64,000 nucleotides of DNA from Streptomyces solicavernae (GTDB taxonomy: Bacteria > Actinomycetota > Actinomycetes > Streptomycetales > Streptomycetaceae), in the NCBI RefSeq assembly GCF_029968095.1, contig NZ_JASCIR010000007.1, forward strand, positions 124,001-188,000. The letters are read 5' to 3'. A program made the translations under genes and the position numbers. Below are positions 38,969 to 52,084 of this stretch, piece by piece; the first letter of the stretch is position 1, and each line of letters opens with the position of its first letter. The notes beneath the pieces were generated by a model. That model saw only the letters and a program-made list of their open reading frames with translations, was not told where the DNA came from and did not search any database.

Positions 38969-40513
38969 TCAGTCGCCGGACGGGCTCGATTCGAGCCGCT
39001 GCCCCTTCAGGGCGAACCACGCCCCCACCGCCGTAAGGAACAGCACCACCGCAGCAACCCCGGCCGCCGCCTCGAACCCGGCCGTGAACGACGCCTGAGC
39101 CGACTCAAGCAGCTGCGCGCCCTGCTCGGCGGGCAGCTGCTTCGCCACCTCGGCGGCCCCGCCGAGCGAGTCCTGAGCCGCCGTCACGGCCTCGCCGGGA
39201 ACCCCCTCCGGGACGGTGAAGCCGCGGTAGATGCCGGTCACGACCGAGCCGAGCAGGGCGATGCCGAGGGCCGAGCCCAGTTCGTACGCCGTCTCGGAGA
39301 CCGCTGAGGCCGCGCCCGCCTGTTCCTTGGGGACGCTGGAGAGGATGACGTCCGCGGTCACCGTGAACGCGAGTCCCGCGCCCATGCCGCCGAGGAGCAG
39401 CGCGGTGCACATCAGGACCACCGGGGTGTCCGCGTCGAGCGCGGTGCACGCGGCGAGCGCGAGGCCGAGCGCGGCCAGGCCGCCGGACACCGTGCCCCGG
39501 ACCGAGGCCCGCCGGGCGACGAACCCCGCGACGAGACCGGTGGCGACCGCGCCGAGGGCGGCGGGAAGTTCGATGAGCCCGGCGCCCAACGGCGAGCGCA
39601 TCTGCACCAGTTGCAGGAACTGGGACAGGAAGAACACCAGGCCGGCGAGGCCGAGGATGGTCAGCAGGTCGGCGAGGACCGCGCCAAAGAAGCCGCGGTG
39701 CCGGAACAGCCGCATGTCGAGCAGCGGCGACTTGAGGGTCAACTGCCGCCTGGCGAACCAGACCAGACCGGCGACGCCCGCCACCGCGGCCACCGCGATG
39801 TCCCAGCGGAATCCGTGCACGGCCGCCTCCTTCACGGCGTACACCACCGCGACCATGCCGACGAGCGACAGCGCGACGCTGAGCAGGTCCCACGGGCCCG
39901 GGGCCGGGTCGCGCGACTCGGGGAGCAGCTTGACGCCGACGAGCACGAGGACCGCCATCACCGGCAGGTTGATGAGGAAGACCGAGCCCCACCAGAAGTG
40001 GCTGAGCAGCGCGCCGCCGACGAGCGGCCCGACCGCCGCGCCCGCCGAGGCGGCGGCGCCCCAGATGCCGATGGCGACGGAGCGTTCCTTGGGGTCGTGG
40101 AAGATGTTGCGAATCAGCGCGAGGGTCGACGGCATCAGCGTCGCGCCCGCCACACCGAGCAGCGCGCGGGCCAGGATCATCATCTCGGGGCTGGTGGCGT
40201 ACGCGTTCAGGACGGACACCGTGCCGAACGCGACCGCGCCCGTGAGCAGCAGCTTCTTGCGGCCGATGCGGTCGCCGAGGCTGCCCATGGAGACGAGCAG
40301 GCCGGCGATCACGAACGAGTAGACGTCTCCGATCCACAGCAGCTGGGTGCCGGAGGGCCTGAGGTCCTCGCTGAGGAACGGGGTGGCGAGGCCGAGTACG
40401 GTCGCGTCCACCGCGACGAGCAGCACGGCCAGGACGAGCACGGCGAGCGCGAGCCAGCGGCCCGGGTGGCGCCCTTCCTGTTCCGTCGTCGGATGCTGCG
40501 CTGTGCTGGTCAT
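38969..40513 (-). CDS. MFS drug exporter, DHA2 (EmrB/QacA) family
   Basis: 514 residues with 14 predicted transmembrane helices. Motif A GDRIGRKKLLL after helix 2, the helix 1 motif LLVAVDATVLGLATPFL typical of QacA-type transporters, and motif C-like GAAASAGAAVGPLVGG in helix 5. A proton-driven exporter of hydrophobic or cationic compounds. Its ATG overlaps the tetR stop by four bases (ATGA), so the regulator and pump are co-translated. Control is probably by that TetR through the palindrome at 41080. Confidence 0.93.
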   Translation of the reverse strand: MTSTAQHPTTEQEGRHPGRWLALAVLVLAVLLVAVDATVLGLATPFLSEDLRPSGTQLLWIGDVYSFVIAGLLVSMGSLGDRIGRKKLLLTGAVAFGTVSVLNAYATSPEMMILARALLGVAGATLMPSTLALIRNIFHDPKERSVAIGIWGAAASAGAAVGPLVGGALLSHFWWGSVFLINLPVMAVLVLVGVKLLPESRDPAPGPWDLLSVALSLVGMVAVVYAVKEAAVHGFRWDIAVAAVAGVAGLVWFARRQLTLKSPLLDMRLFRHRGFFGAVLADLLTILGLAGLVFFLSQFLQLVQMRSPLGAGLIELPAALGAVATGLVAGFVARRASVRGTVSGGLAALGLALAACTALDADTPVVLMCTALLLGGMGAGLAFTVTADVILSSVPKEQAGAASAVSETAYELGSALGIALLGSVVTGIYRGFTVPEGVPGEAVTAAQDSLGGAAEVAKQLPAEQGAQLLESAQASFTAGFEAAAGVAAVVLFLTAVGAWFALKGQRLESSPSGD

Positions 40514-41061
40514 TTCTCCACGCTCCGGCGGGCGCCGCCGAGCAGCAGCTCGACGATCATGTACTGGAAGTCCTTGGCCGCGACCCGTCCTTCGTGGATC
40601 GCCCAGGCCCCGGAGCCCACGAGTCCGTAGAGGGCTTCGGTGAGCCAGGCCGGGGTGAGGTCGATGCGGAACTCGCCGGTCTCCTGGCCGCGCTGGAAGA
40701 GCGCGGCGATCCGGCCGTCGAGCCGGGCCCAGCCCGGGTGCATCTGCTCGCCCTCGAAGAGCTGGTTCTCGGAGACGAGGAAGGCCAGGAAGCCGGAGCT
40801 GGGTTCGATCTCGGCGACGAGCCGGCGCAGGGCGCCCTCGGCCCCGCCCTCGTCGAGACGCGCGGCTTCGAGGGCCGACTCCAGCTGCCGGATGCCGAGC
40901 TCTTCCAGGGCGCGTACGAGCGCGTCCCGGCCGGCGAAGTGCCGGTGCAGGGTGGCCCGGCTGATGCCGGCGGCCCGCGCCACTTCGTCCATGGTCGCGG
41001 TGGATTTCCGGGTCAGCAGGCTCGCCGCTGTCCGCAGGAGGTGTTCACGATCGACTGCCAT
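40510..41061 (-). CDS. TetR-family repressor of the adjacent MFS pump
   Basis: 183 residues. The N-terminal helix-turn-helix is MDEVARAAGISRATLHRHFAGRDALVRA (about residues 24-51 across helix 2 to 4). The C-terminal ligand-binding half is all helical. ATG 41061 has no ribosome site but lies five bases after a TATGGT -10-like hexamer, so the transcript is probably leaderless. The perfect palindrome at 41080-41099 overlaps that promoter and is the likely autoregulatory operator. Confidence 0.92.
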   Translation of the reverse strand: MAVDREHLLRTAASLLTRKSTATMDEVARAAGISRATLHRHFAGRDALVRALEELGIRQLESALEAARLDEGGAEGALRRLVAEIEPSSGFLAFLVSENQLFEGEQMHPGWARLDGRIAALFQRGQETGEFRIDLTPAWLTEALYGLVGSGAWAIHEGRVAAKDFQYMIVELLLGGARRSVEK

Positions 41062-41079
41062 GAGACGACCATAGCCCAA

Positions 41080-41099
41080 ATGAGACACTGATGTCTCAT
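41080..41099. promoter_or_regulatory. TetR operator, perfect 8-4-8 palindrome
   Basis: ATGAGACA/TGTCTCAT flank four bases, 18 bases upstream of the tetR start codon and across its promoter spacer. Size and placement are those of TetR operators. Confidence 0.75.
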
Positions 41100-41112
41100 C
41101 CTGAGGGAGGAG

Positions 41113-41144
41113 AAAGGCCCGCCGCACGACGTACGACGGGCCTT
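41113..41144 (-). terminator. Terminator after argH
   Basis: AAGGCCCG (41114-41121) pairs with CGGGCCTT (41137-41144). Located between the argH stop and the tetR operator, it probably stops argH transcription from running into the tetR-MFS operon. Confidence 0.6.
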
Positions 41145-41234
41145 GCCCTGGACAGCTCCCTGGACTGCTCCCTGCGCCTGTCTCTGCGCCGGTCTCTGCC
41201 CTGCGCGCCGGATCCGGGTGCCGGAGCCGGGCGC

Positions 41235-42746
<1,512 letters not shown>

Positions 42747-42817
42747 CCTCCGTATGCTTCGTCAATCTACTCACTCTCGGCCGGGATTCGTCAGCGGGAA
42801 TCGCCGGCGAGAATCGT

Positions 42818-42847
42818 TAGACAGGTGAAGTATTTCTGGTCGATAAT
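42818..42847 (+). promoter_or_regulatory. Promoter for a leaderless transcript
   Basis: TAGACA (42818-42823) and GATAAT (42842-42847), spaced by 18 bases, resemble a vegetative promoter. The hexamer ends seven bases before ATG 42855, placing the transcript start at or next to the start codon. Confidence 0.6.
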
Positions 42848-42854
42848 CGCGGCC

Positions 42855-43439
42855 ATGGGAAAGACCTACGAGCGCATAGACGGCCGGCTCCGCGCCTTCA
42901 TCGAGGCGCAGCCGGTGTTCTTCACGGCCACCGCGCCGCTCGACGCGAGCGGCACCGTCAACCTCTCCCCCAAGGGCCTCTCCGGCTCCTTCGCGGTGCT
43001 CGACGAGCAGCGCGTCGCGTATCTGGACTTCGCCGGGAGCCATGCCGAGACCGTGGCGCACCTGCGCGAGAACGGCCGCATCACCCTCATGTGGTGCGCC
43101 TTCCAGGGTCCGCCGAACATCGTCCGGGTGCACGGCCGCGGCGAGCCCGTCTTCCGCGACGACCCGCGCTTCGCCGAACTCCTGACCCACTTCCCCGGCA
43201 TCGACCCGAGCCCGCACGGCCTGCGCGCGGTCATCGTCGTCACCGCCGAACACGTCCGCGACAGCTGCGGATACGGGGTGCCCTTCATGACGTACGACGA
43301 GGACCGTGACCTGCACGCCAAGCGGTTCGCGCGCGAGGACGACGCCACGCTGAGCGCGTACTTCGAGAAGCGGACCATCGCCCGGAGCATGGACGGCCTG
43401 CCGGGGGTGCCGCTGCCGCTGCCGCCCAGCACCGGCTGA
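42855..43439 (+). CDS. Pyridoxamine 5'-phosphate oxidase-family protein
   Basis: 194 residues. A split-barrel flavin/F420 fold: FFTATAPLDASGTVNLSPKG, YLDFAGSHAETVAHLRENGR and TLMWCAFQGPPNIVRVHGRG are the FMN-binding family segments. It is not a classical PdxH; proteins of this class are oxidoreductases or flavin-binding proteins of uncertain substrate. ATG 42855 was chosen because it sits seven bases after a GATAAT -10 box with no room for a ribosome site, implying a leaderless message. Transcribed divergently from argH. Confidence 0.88.
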   Translation: MGKTYERIDGRLRAFIEAQPVFFTATAPLDASGTVNLSPKGLSGSFAVLDEQRVAYLDFAGSHAETVAHLRENGRITLMWCAFQGPPNIVRVHGRGEPVFRDDPRFAELLTHFPGIDPSPHGLRAVIVVTAEHVRDSCGYGVPFMTYDEDRDLHAKRFAREDDATLSAYFEKRTIARSMDGLPGVPLPLPPSTG

Positions 43440-43520
43440 GCCTTAACGGCAAACCAGCTGTACCGGCCACATATCGAGACGGGATTGCGGGCCCCGGGCG
43501 GCAGCGCGTTGCATCCTCGC

Positions 43521-44483
43521 GTGGAAACAGAACTGAGGAACCCCAGCACGACCGCGTCGGACGACCGCACCGCCCGGCGCGCCGTCACCGTCTTCCCGGT
43601 GCTCGTGCTCGCCGCCGGCGCGCTCGGCCTGCTGATACCCGGGACGTTCGCGGACTGGAAGGCGTCCGTGCCGTATCTGCTCGGCATCGTCATGTTCTGC
43701 ATGGGCCTGACGATGACCCCGGCGGACTTCAGGGGCGTGGCCAAGCGGCCGTGGGTGGTACTGCTCGGGCTCGCCGCACAGTACCTCGTGATGCCCGGCC
43801 TCGGCTGGCTGGTCGCGCACGCGCTCTCGCTGCCGCCCCAACTCGCCGCCGGTGTCATCCTCGTGGGCTGCGCGCCCGGCGGCACCGCGTCCAACGTGGT
43901 CACCTACCTGGCTCGCGGCGACGTCGCGCTCTCCGTCTCCGTCACCAGCGTGTCGACCCTGCTCGCGCCGCTCCTGACGCCCGCCCTGACGCTGCTGCTC
44001 GCGGGCTCGTTCCTGCCCATCGACGCGGGCGCGATGACCACCGACATCCTGAAGACGGTGCTGCTCCCGGTCCTCGCGGGCCTCGCCGTACGCCTCCTCG
44101 CCGGCCGGTACGTGGACCGCGTCCTCGGCGCCCTGCCGTGGCTCTCCGCGCTCACCATCTCGGTGATCGTCGCCGTGGTCGTCGCGGGCAGCGCCGCCGC
44201 CATCAAGTCGGCCGCCGCCGTGGTCCTCCTGGCCGTGGTGCTGCACAACGGCCTCGGCCTGACGCTCGGTTACGCGGTCGGCAAGGCCGCGCGGCTCGGT
44301 CAGCCCGCCAGCCGCGCGCTCGCCTTCGAGGTCGGCCTGCAGAACTCCGGCCTCGCCGCGTCCCTGGCCACGGCCCACTTCAGCCCGCTCGCGGCCCTGC
44401 CCGCCGCGGTGTTCTCGGTCTGGCACAACGTGTCCGGCGCGGTGGTCGCCGCCTGGATGGCCCGCCGCTCGCGCAAGCAGTGA
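43521..44483 (+). CDS. Bile acid:sodium symporter (BASS)-family transporter
   Basis: 320 residues with about nine or ten transmembrane helices. The discontinuous-helix motif LVGCAPGGTASNVVTYLARGDVA and the late FEVGLQNSGLAASLA are BASS hallmarks at the sodium sites. The MTPADFRGV segment is typical of the bacterial group that carries organic acids or pantoate; the true substrate is unknown. Start GTG 43521 is a guess; an in-frame GTG exists at 43485. It is not clearly co-transcribed with the preceding oxidase-like gene and ends near a tandem duplication and the convergent arg operon. Confidence 0.88.
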   Translation: METELRNPSTTASDDRTARRAVTVFPVLVLAAGALGLLIPGTFADWKASVPYLLGIVMFCMGLTMTPADFRGVAKRPWVVLLGLAAQYLVMPGLGWLVAHALSLPPQLAAGVILVGCAPGGTASNVVTYLARGDVALSVSVTSVSTLLAPLLTPALTLLLAGSFLPIDAGAMTTDILKTVLLPVLAGLAVRLLAGRYVDRVLGALPWLSALTISVIVAVVVAGSAAAIKSAAAVVLLAVVLHNGLGLTLGYAVGKAARLGQPASRALAFEVGLQNSGLAASLATAHFSPLAALPAAVFSVWHNVSGAVVAAWMARRSRKQ

Positions 44484-44536
44484 CCGGTGCGCAGGGCAAG
44501 GCCTCCGCGCATTCGCCGCCTGTCGCCGGGGGCCTT

Positions 44537-44582
44537 TCTCGTACGTACGACTGCTCAGCTCTCGTACGTACGACTGCTCAGC
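44537..44582. repeat. Exact 23-bp tandem duplication reaching the argR stop codon
   Basis: TCTCGTACGTACGACTGCTC plus AGC occurs twice (44537-44559, 44560-44582). Each copy contains the palindrome CGTACGTACG. The second copy runs through the argR stop codon, so a duplication of the 3' end created it. Confidence 0.9.
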
Positions 44583-45123
44583 GCGCGTTCTGGGCCAGGG
44601 AGAGCAGGTGGTCCGCGAGGGCCTGGCCGCCGTCGGGTTCGCGGCTGATCAGCATCAGCGTGTCGTCACCCGCGATCGTGCCGAGGATGTCCTGCAGTTC
44701 GGCCTGGTCGATGGCGGAGGCGAGGAACTGCGCGGCGCCCGGCGGGGTGCGCAGCACGACCAGGTTGGCGGAGGCCTCCGCGGAGATGAGGAGTTCGCCG
44801 GAGAGGCGGCGCATCCGCTCCTCCTTCGCGGACTCCCCGAGCGGGGCGCGCGGGGTGCGGAAGCCGCCTTCGCTGGGCACCGCGTAGATCAGGTCGCCCT
44901 CGTTGTTGCGGATCTTGACGGCGTTGAGCTCGTCCAGGTCGCGGGAGAGCGTGGCCTGTGTGACGGACAGGCCGTCGTCCGCGAGGAGTTTCGCCAACTG
45001 GCTCTGGGAGCGCACCGGTTGGCGGTTGAGGATGTCCACGATCCGGCGGTGCCGGGCGGTCCGGGTCTGCGGTACCGCGGGTCCGCCCTGGTCCTGACCG
45101 GGCTCGTTGTCGCGCAGGCTCAT
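44578..45123 (-). CDS. argR: Arginine repressor
   Basis: 181 residues. The winged-helix DNA-binding half shows [20 protein letters not shown] and [19 protein letters not shown]; the C-terminal arginine-binding hexamerisation half ends with [12 protein letters not shown], the arginine-contact motif. It represses arginine genes when arginine is high. It is the last gene of argC-J-B-D-R, starting eight bases after argD, and thus self-regulated through the operon promoter. A ~15-residue N-terminal extension ([15 protein letters not shown]) precedes the conserved domain. Confidence 0.97.
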   Translation of the reverse strand: MSLRDNEPGQDQGGPAVPQTRTARHRRIVDILNRQPVRSQSQLAKLLADDGLSVTQATLSRDLDELNAVKIRNNEGDLIYAVPSEGGFRTPRAPLGESAKEERMRRLSGELLISAEASANLVVLRTPPGAAQFLASAIDQAELQDILGTIAGDDTLMLISREPDGGQALADHLLSLAQNAR

Positions 45124-45130
45124 CGTCGTC

Positions 45131-46348
45131 TCATTCTCCGGATCGTCCGTCCCCGTCGGCCGCGCCCGCCGCCGTGTCGAGGATGCCGGGCAGGGCCTGG
45201 AGGAACGCTTCCGTCTCGGCGTCCGTGAGGGTCAGCGCGGGCATCAGGCGGACCACGTCGGGCGCGGGGGCGTTCACCAGGCAACCGGCGTCCTGGGCGG
45301 CCTGCTGCACCTTGGGTGCGAGCGGCTCGGTGAGCACGATACCCAGGAGCAGCCCCGCGCCCCGGACATGGCTGACCAGTGCATGCCCAAAACCCTCGAT
45401 GCCCTCGCGCAGCCGCTCGCCCTGCCGCTTGACGTTGTCGAGCAGCCCGTCCGCCGCGATCGTGTCGAGTACGGCGACTCCGGCCGCGCACGCCACCGGG
45501 TTGCCGCCGAACGTCGTGCCGTGCTGGCCGGGCTTGAGGAGGTCGGCCGCGGCACCGAACGCGACGGTCGCGCCGATCGGCAGTCCGCCGCCGAGACCCT
45601 TGGCCAGGGTCACGATGTCGGGCTGCACGCCCTCGTGGGCCTGGTGCTCGAACCAGTGGCCGGTGCGGCCGATGCCGGTCTGCACCTCGTCCAGGACGAG
45701 CAGCGTGCCGGTCGCGGAGGTGATCTCGCGGGCCGCCTTCAGGTAGCCGGCCGGGGGCACGACCACGCCGCTCTCGCCCTGGATCGGCTCGATCACGACG
45801 AGCGCGGTCTCCTCGGTGACGGCCGCCCGCAGCGCCTCCACATCGCCGTACGGGACGTGCGTGACGTCGCCGGGCAGCGGCTCGAACGGCTGCTGCTTGG
45901 CGGGCTGGCCGGTGAGCGCGAGCGCGCCCATCGTGCGGCCGTGGAAGCCGCCCTCGGTGGCGACCATGTGCGAACGCCCGGTCAGGCGGCCGATCTTGAA
46001 GGCCGCCTCGATCGCCTCCGCGCCCGAGTTGCAGAACAGCACCCGGCCCGCGCGCCCGAAGTGCGTCAGCAGCTTCTCGGCGAGGGTGACGGTCGGCTCG
46101 GCGATGAAGAAGTTGGAGATCTGGCCGAGGGTGGCGACCTGGTCGCTGACCGCGCGGACGACGGCCGGGTGGGCGTGGCCGAGGGCGTTCACGGCGATGC
46201 CGCCGATGAAGTCGACGTACTCGGTGCCGTCCGCGTCCCAGACCTTCACGCCCTCACCGCGCACCAGCGGGAGGCGCGGGGTGCCGTAGTTGTCCATCAG
46301 GGCGCCCTGCCAGCGCTGGACGTACTCCTGGTTGCTGCCGCCGGTCAC
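45131..46348 (-). CDS. argD: Acetylornithine aminotransferase
   Basis: 405 residues. A class III PLP aminotransferase: [43 protein letters not shown] and the PLP lysine in [15 protein letters not shown]. It converts N-acetylglutamate semialdehyde to N2-acetylornithine. Start GTG 46348 overlaps the argB stop by four bases (GTGA). Fourth in the argCJBDR operon. Confidence 0.97.
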   Translation of the reverse strand: MTGGSNQEYVQRWQGALMDNYGTPRLPLVRGEGVKVWDADGTEYVDFIGGIAVNALGHAHPAVVRAVSDQVATLGQISNFFIAEPTVTLAEKLLTHFGRAGRVLFCNSGAEAIEAAFKIGRLTGRSHMVATEGGFHGRTMGALALTGQPAKQQPFEPLPGDVTHVPYGDVEALRAAVTEETALVVIEPIQGESGVVVPPAGYLKAAREITSATGTLLVLDEVQTGIGRTGHWFEHQAHEGVQPDIVTLAKGLGGGLPIGATVAFGAAADLLKPGQHGTTFGGNPVACAAGVAVLDTIAADGLLDNVKRQGERLREGIEGFGHALVSHVRGAGLLLGIVLTEPLAPKVQQAAQDAGCLVNAPAPDVVRLMPALTLTDAETEAFLQALPGILDTAAGAADGDGRSGE

Positions 46349-47322
46349 TGCGCTCCCCCTTCGGTCTCGTCGGTCACGTCGTTCACATCGGTCATGTCGG
46401 TTACACCGGTTACGTCGGGCACGTCGGGCACGTCGGGCACGTCGGGCACGACCATCGTGCCGATTCCTTCGTCCGTGAAGATCTCCAGGAGGATCGAGTG
46501 CTGGACCCTCCCGTCGATCACGCGGGCCGTGTGCACGCCGTTGCGCACCGCGTGCAGGCAGCCCTCCATCTTCGGCACCATGCCGGAGCTCAACTCCGGA
46601 AGCAGCTTCTCCAGTTGGGCGGCGGAGAGGCGGCTGATCACCTCGTCGCTGTTCGGCCAGTCCTCGTACAGGCCCTCGACGTCGGTGAGGACCATCAGGG
46701 TCTCGGCGTTCAGGGCGGCGGCCAGGGCCGCGGCCGCCGTGTCGGCGTTGACGTTGTAGACGTGATGGTCGTCCGCGGAGCGCGCGATGGACGAGACGAC
46801 CGGGATACGGCCGTCCGCGAGCAGCGCCTCGATCGCGCCGGTGTCGATCTCGGTGATCTCGCCGACCCGCCCGATGTCCACCAACTCGCCCTCGATCCGC
46901 GGCTGGTGCTTCGTGGCGGTGATGGTGTGCGCGTCCTCACCGGTGAGGCCGACGGCGAGCGGGCCGTGCTGGTTGAGCAGTCCGACCAGCTCGCGCTGCA
47001 CCTGCCCGGCGAGCACCATGCGTACGACGTCCATGGCGTCCTCGGTGGTGACGCGCAGGCCCGCCTTGAACTCGCTGACGATGCCGTGCCGGTCGAGCGC
47101 CTTGCTGATCTGCGGTCCGCCGCCGTGCACCACGACCGGCCTGAGCCCGGCGTGGTGCAGGAACACCACGTCCTGCGCGAACGCGGCCTTCAGCTCCTCG
47201 TCGACCATGGCGTTTCCGCCGAACTTGATGACGACGGTCTTGCCGCGGTGCCGGGTCAGCCAGGGCAGCGCCTCGACGAGGATCTGCGCCTTGGGCAGTG
47301 CGGTGTGTTTACGAGTGCTCAT
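46345..47322 (-). CDS. argB: Acetylglutamate kinase with repetitive C-terminal tail
   Basis: 325 residues; the enzyme itself ends near residue 295. [15 protein letters not shown] (phosphate-binding lysine and glycines), [28 protein letters not shown] and [14 protein letters not shown] mark the kinase, which phosphorylates N-acetylglutamate and is usually the arginine-sensitive step. The last ~30 residues are a three-residue-period tail ([10 protein letters not shown] then [17 protein letters not shown]) encoded by a 9-bp minisatellite, not part of the normal fold. Start ATG 47322. Its stop overlaps argD's start (GTGA). Confidence 0.96.
   Translation of the reverse strand: MSTRKHTALPKAQILVEALPWLTRHRGKTVVIKFGGNAMVDEELKAAFAQDVVFLHHAGLRPVVVHGGGPQISKALDRHGIVSEFKAGLRVTTEDAMDVVRMVLAGQVQRELVGLLNQHGPLAVGLTGEDAHTITATKHQPRIEGELVDIGRVGEITEIDTGAIEALLADGRIPVVSSIARSADDHHVYNVNADTAAAALAAALNAETLMVLTDVEGLYEDWPNSDEVISRLSAAQLEKLLPELSSGMVPKMEGCLHAVRNGVHTARVIDGRVQHSILLEIFTDEGIGTMVVPDVPDVPDVPDVTGVTDMTDVNDVTDETEGGAQ
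46364..46450. repeat. 9-bp coding minisatellite at the 3' end of argB
   Basis: GTCGGGCAC repeats exactly four times (46414-46449) and continues degenerately toward 46364 with the same 9-base period. Because nine is a multiple of three, changes in copy number keep the argB frame. Confidence 0.85.
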
Positions 47323-47357
47323 CGGCTTCTGCGTCCCGGGGTGTTGGCAGGCGTCGG

Positions 47358-49596
<2,239 letters not shown>

Positions 49597-49721
49597 CGTT
49601 CACGGTTCGACGGGAGGTCTGGTCGAGGCATGACGCAGCACGCTCGTCTGCTGAGGGCTGGTGCGGTGGGCGAGCGGTCGTGCGGAGCTCGTTGTCAGTG
49701 GTGGCGCGTACGGTCTGAGGC

Positions 49722-51128
49722 ATGACCGATCAGGACGCCAACTCGCCCTCGCTGCACGCCTTCTCGACGTGGCAGCCGTTGCTGCGGCTGCTGCGGGTCT
49801 GGCGCGCACCGGGGCCGGACGGCGCATTCTCGTACGCGTCGGGCCGTATCGGGCAGGGCAGTTGGAGCCTGCCGTCGCGGGAGGACGTGCCGCGTACCGA
49901 CCGGGCCGCGCGGGACGAAGGGGTGCAGGCCCAGGCGGAAGCGGTGGAGCCGGTGCGGCGGGCGCTGGCCGCCGCCGGGGTCGAGGACGTCACGTTCACG
50001 GCCGAGTTCTCGGCGGCCGGGCCGCTCACGCTGCGCGTGCTCGGGCGGAGCCCGGCCGTGGAGTCCGGGGTCGGCAGCGCGCATCCGGGGGCGCTGCTGC
50101 TGGTGGAGGGCGCGGTTCCGGAGCCCTGGCGCCGGCTGCCCGAGCCTGCGCCGGAGTCCGGGCCCGCCCCGACCGCGGACCCCGGCCTCCTTGAGCGGAC
50201 CCTGCGGGAGCGGATTCCACCGGGCGCGGTCGGGTCGACGGACGCGGAGCTGGCGGCGGCGGAGGCGCGGCTCGGGGTCCCGCTTCCCGAAGAGCTGAGG
50301 GCGCTCTACCGCGTGACGCGTGGGCGGCCGCAGGACTGGGGCGAGGGGTACGAGGCGGTGCTGCGGGCGGACGAGGCGGTCGGCTGCGAACTCTTCCCGC
50401 TGGACGAGGTGTATGTCGCGGACGCGGCGTCGCGGCCCACGCTGTGGCAGTTCGGGGCGAAGGAGGCGGTCGTCACCACGGCGGACGACGCGGTGCAGGG
50501 CCTGGTCGGCTCGCCCGGCTGGATCGTGTTCGGGGACAACGGCGGCGGGGACCGGATCGCCGTGGACCTCACCCCGGGCCCGCGCGGCCACATCGGGCAG
50601 ATCATCATGCTCAGCCACGAGTACAACATCGGGGCCGAGCTGATCGCCGACTCACTCACCGACCTGGTCCTGGGGCGGGAGAGCGAGTCGCGCAGCGGCT
50701 CCGGACCCGACGCGCCCCCGGCCGTGGCGCACGTCAACTGGCGGAGCCTGCCGAGCGTCGAGGCCGCGGCCCACGCCGGCCTGGAGGTGCTGTCCCTCGG
50801 GGTCTGGGAAGCCGAGCCGCTGAGCCTCGCCCCGGCCCTCGGCCTGCCCCGGCTCCGCACGCTCGCGGCGTATCCCGGCACGCTGGCCGACCCGTTGGAG
50901 ATAGCCGGGCTCAAGGGCCTGGAGTACCTGGAACTCGCCCCGCAGGACTGGCGCGTGCTGCTCGACGCGGGGGCGGTGCCGCGCAGCCTGTCGGCGGCCT
51001 CGGTCCTGGTGCGCGGGCAGCAGGACGTGTTGTCCACGGTGGCGCTGGCCAACGAGATCCTGACCCTGTGGGACCGGCCGCAGATCGTGCAGACGGTGCT
51101 GGAGGAGGACCTGGGGGCGATGGCTTAG
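49722..51128 (+). CDS. SMI1/KNR4-family protein with leucine-rich C-terminus
   Basis: 468 residues. The middle (about 160-310) is an SMI1/KNR4 domain: LAAAEARLGVPLPEELRALY, the acidic and aromatic core FPLDEV, and GSPGWIVFGDNGGGDRIAVD. The last 130 residues contain repeated LR.L...P.. stretches (LPSVEAAAHAGLEVLSLGVW, IAGLKGLEYLELAP) resembling a short leucine-rich repeat. SMI1 proteins are often immunity proteins against contact toxins, but no toxin gene adjoins this one. The N-terminal 150 residues are unassigned. It is divergent from argC. Confidence 0.8.
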   Translation: MTDQDANSPSLHAFSTWQPLLRLLRVWRAPGPDGAFSYASGRIGQGSWSLPSREDVPRTDRAARDEGVQAQAEAVEPVRRALAAAGVEDVTFTAEFSAAGPLTLRVLGRSPAVESGVGSAHPGALLLVEGAVPEPWRRLPEPAPESGPAPTADPGLLERTLRERIPPGAVGSTDAELAAAEARLGVPLPEELRALYRVTRGRPQDWGEGYEAVLRADEAVGCELFPLDEVYVADAASRPTLWQFGAKEAVVTTADDAVQGLVGSPGWIVFGDNGGGDRIAVDLTPGPRGHIGQIIMLSHEYNIGAELIADSLTDLVLGRESESRSGSGPDAPPAVAHVNWRSLPSVEAAAHAGLEVLSLGVWEAEPLSLAPALGLPRLRTLAAYPGTLADPLEIAGLKGLEYLELAPQDWRVLLDAGAVPRSLSAASVLVRGQQDVLSTVALANEILTLWDRPQIVQTVLEEDLGAMA

Positions 51129-51337
51129 GCGAGGCGGACCTGCGCTGCTCCCGGTCGCGCGGCAAGGGGGTTCGATGGCGTGCTCATGACAGGCGCCTCC
51201 ACAGGTCTCCTTCAGCCTTGGCTCGTCCGAGCCCAACGTGTTTGCCCGGGGCGGAACTTCAAGCAAAGGTAAGGCGTTGGCAAAGCGATGCGTCGTGTGA
51301 GCGCACGTACCAAGAACGGCTAGCCGAGGTGGCACGG

Positions 51338-51922
51338 ATGGCGATGTGGGACCGGATCAAGGACCAGGCCAAGGGTCTGCAGCAGCAGGCAGGGGGAGCG
51401 CGCGGCTCCGGCGGCCACGGACAGGGGCACGGACAGCCGGGGGCCGGGGCGAATCCGGGCTCGGAGTCGAGCGGCGGAGGGTCGAAGGCCCAGCTCGTCG
51501 GCATGCTCAAGACCCAGCTCACGTCCCTGAAGACGGAGCTGAAGAGCGGGGCGTACCGGGACGCGAGCATGGCCATGTGCGCCCTGGTCGCGGCGGCCGA
51601 CGGGTCGGTCGACCCGGCGGAGCGGCAGCAGATCGAGTCCCTGATCCTGCAGAACGACGTGCTGCAGAACTTCCCGCCGGAGCAGCTGCGGCAGCGCTTC
51701 AACAAGCATGTCGACCAGCTGTCGTTCAACTTCCAGCAGGGCAAGGCCGAGGTCATGCAGGAGATCGCCAAGGCAGCGAAGAAGCCGACGGAGGCCAGGG
51801 CTGTCGTGCAGACCGGCGTCGTCGTGGCGGGCGCGGACGGCTTTGTCGCCCCGGCCGAGCAGCAGGTACTGCGGGAGGCGTGCGCGGCGCTGAACGTGTC
51901 GCCACAGGAGTTCGGCCTCTGA
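51338..51922 (+). CDS. TerB-family tellurite-resistance-like protein
   Basis: 194 residues. A Gly/Gln-rich N-terminus (1-50) precedes the all-helical TerB domain (about 55-194): two internal repeats of the acidic D-G-S/F-V-x-P-A-E pattern, AADGSVDPAERQQIES and AGADGFVAPAEQQVLREA, which bind calcium in TerB. From family knowledge such proteins act in the Ter stress response; no other ter gene is near. Start ATG 51338 has GAGG eight bases upstream. A terminator follows. Confidence 0.88.
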   Translation: MAMWDRIKDQAKGLQQQAGGARGSGGHGQGHGQPGAGANPGSESSGGGSKAQLVGMLKTQLTSLKTELKSGAYRDASMAMCALVAAADGSVDPAERQQIESLILQNDVLQNFPPEQLRQRFNKHVDQLSFNFQQGKAEVMQEIAKAAKKPTEARAVVQTGVVVAGADGFVAPAEQQVLREACAALNVSPQEFGL

Positions 51923-51935
51923 GCGGCGCCGAGGA

Positions 51936-51955
51936 ACGGCCTGGCCGCAGGCCGT
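51936..51955 (+). terminator. Terminator of the terB-like gene
   Basis: The perfect eight-base stem ACGGCCTG/CAGGCCGT with a four-base loop, 14 bases after the stop. Confidence 0.6.
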
Positions 51956-52084
51956 CAGCCCGTTGCCTCGGCCCAGGTGCCGCGTACACCGACGTAGAGC
52001 CCGATCTGGCCGACGGACACCGCCAGGTCACCGAGCACGGCACGCAGTCGGCGGCCGGCGAGGAGCGCGACACGCGGACGCAGC

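Noticed and set aside
49722..51128. SMI1 immunity gene of a contact toxin system
   Set aside because: No toxin, WXG100, or secretion-linked gene is adjacent; arg operon and terB-like gene flank it.
51338..51922. Tellurite resistance operon
   Set aside because: Only a TerB-domain protein is present; terC, terD and terE types are missing.
51955..52073. Short minus-strand frame containing VLGDLAVSVGQIGLYVGVRG
   Set aside because: It looks protein-like, but an in-frame TAG lies upstream and there is no ATG or convincing ribosome site; it may be a remnant. Not called.
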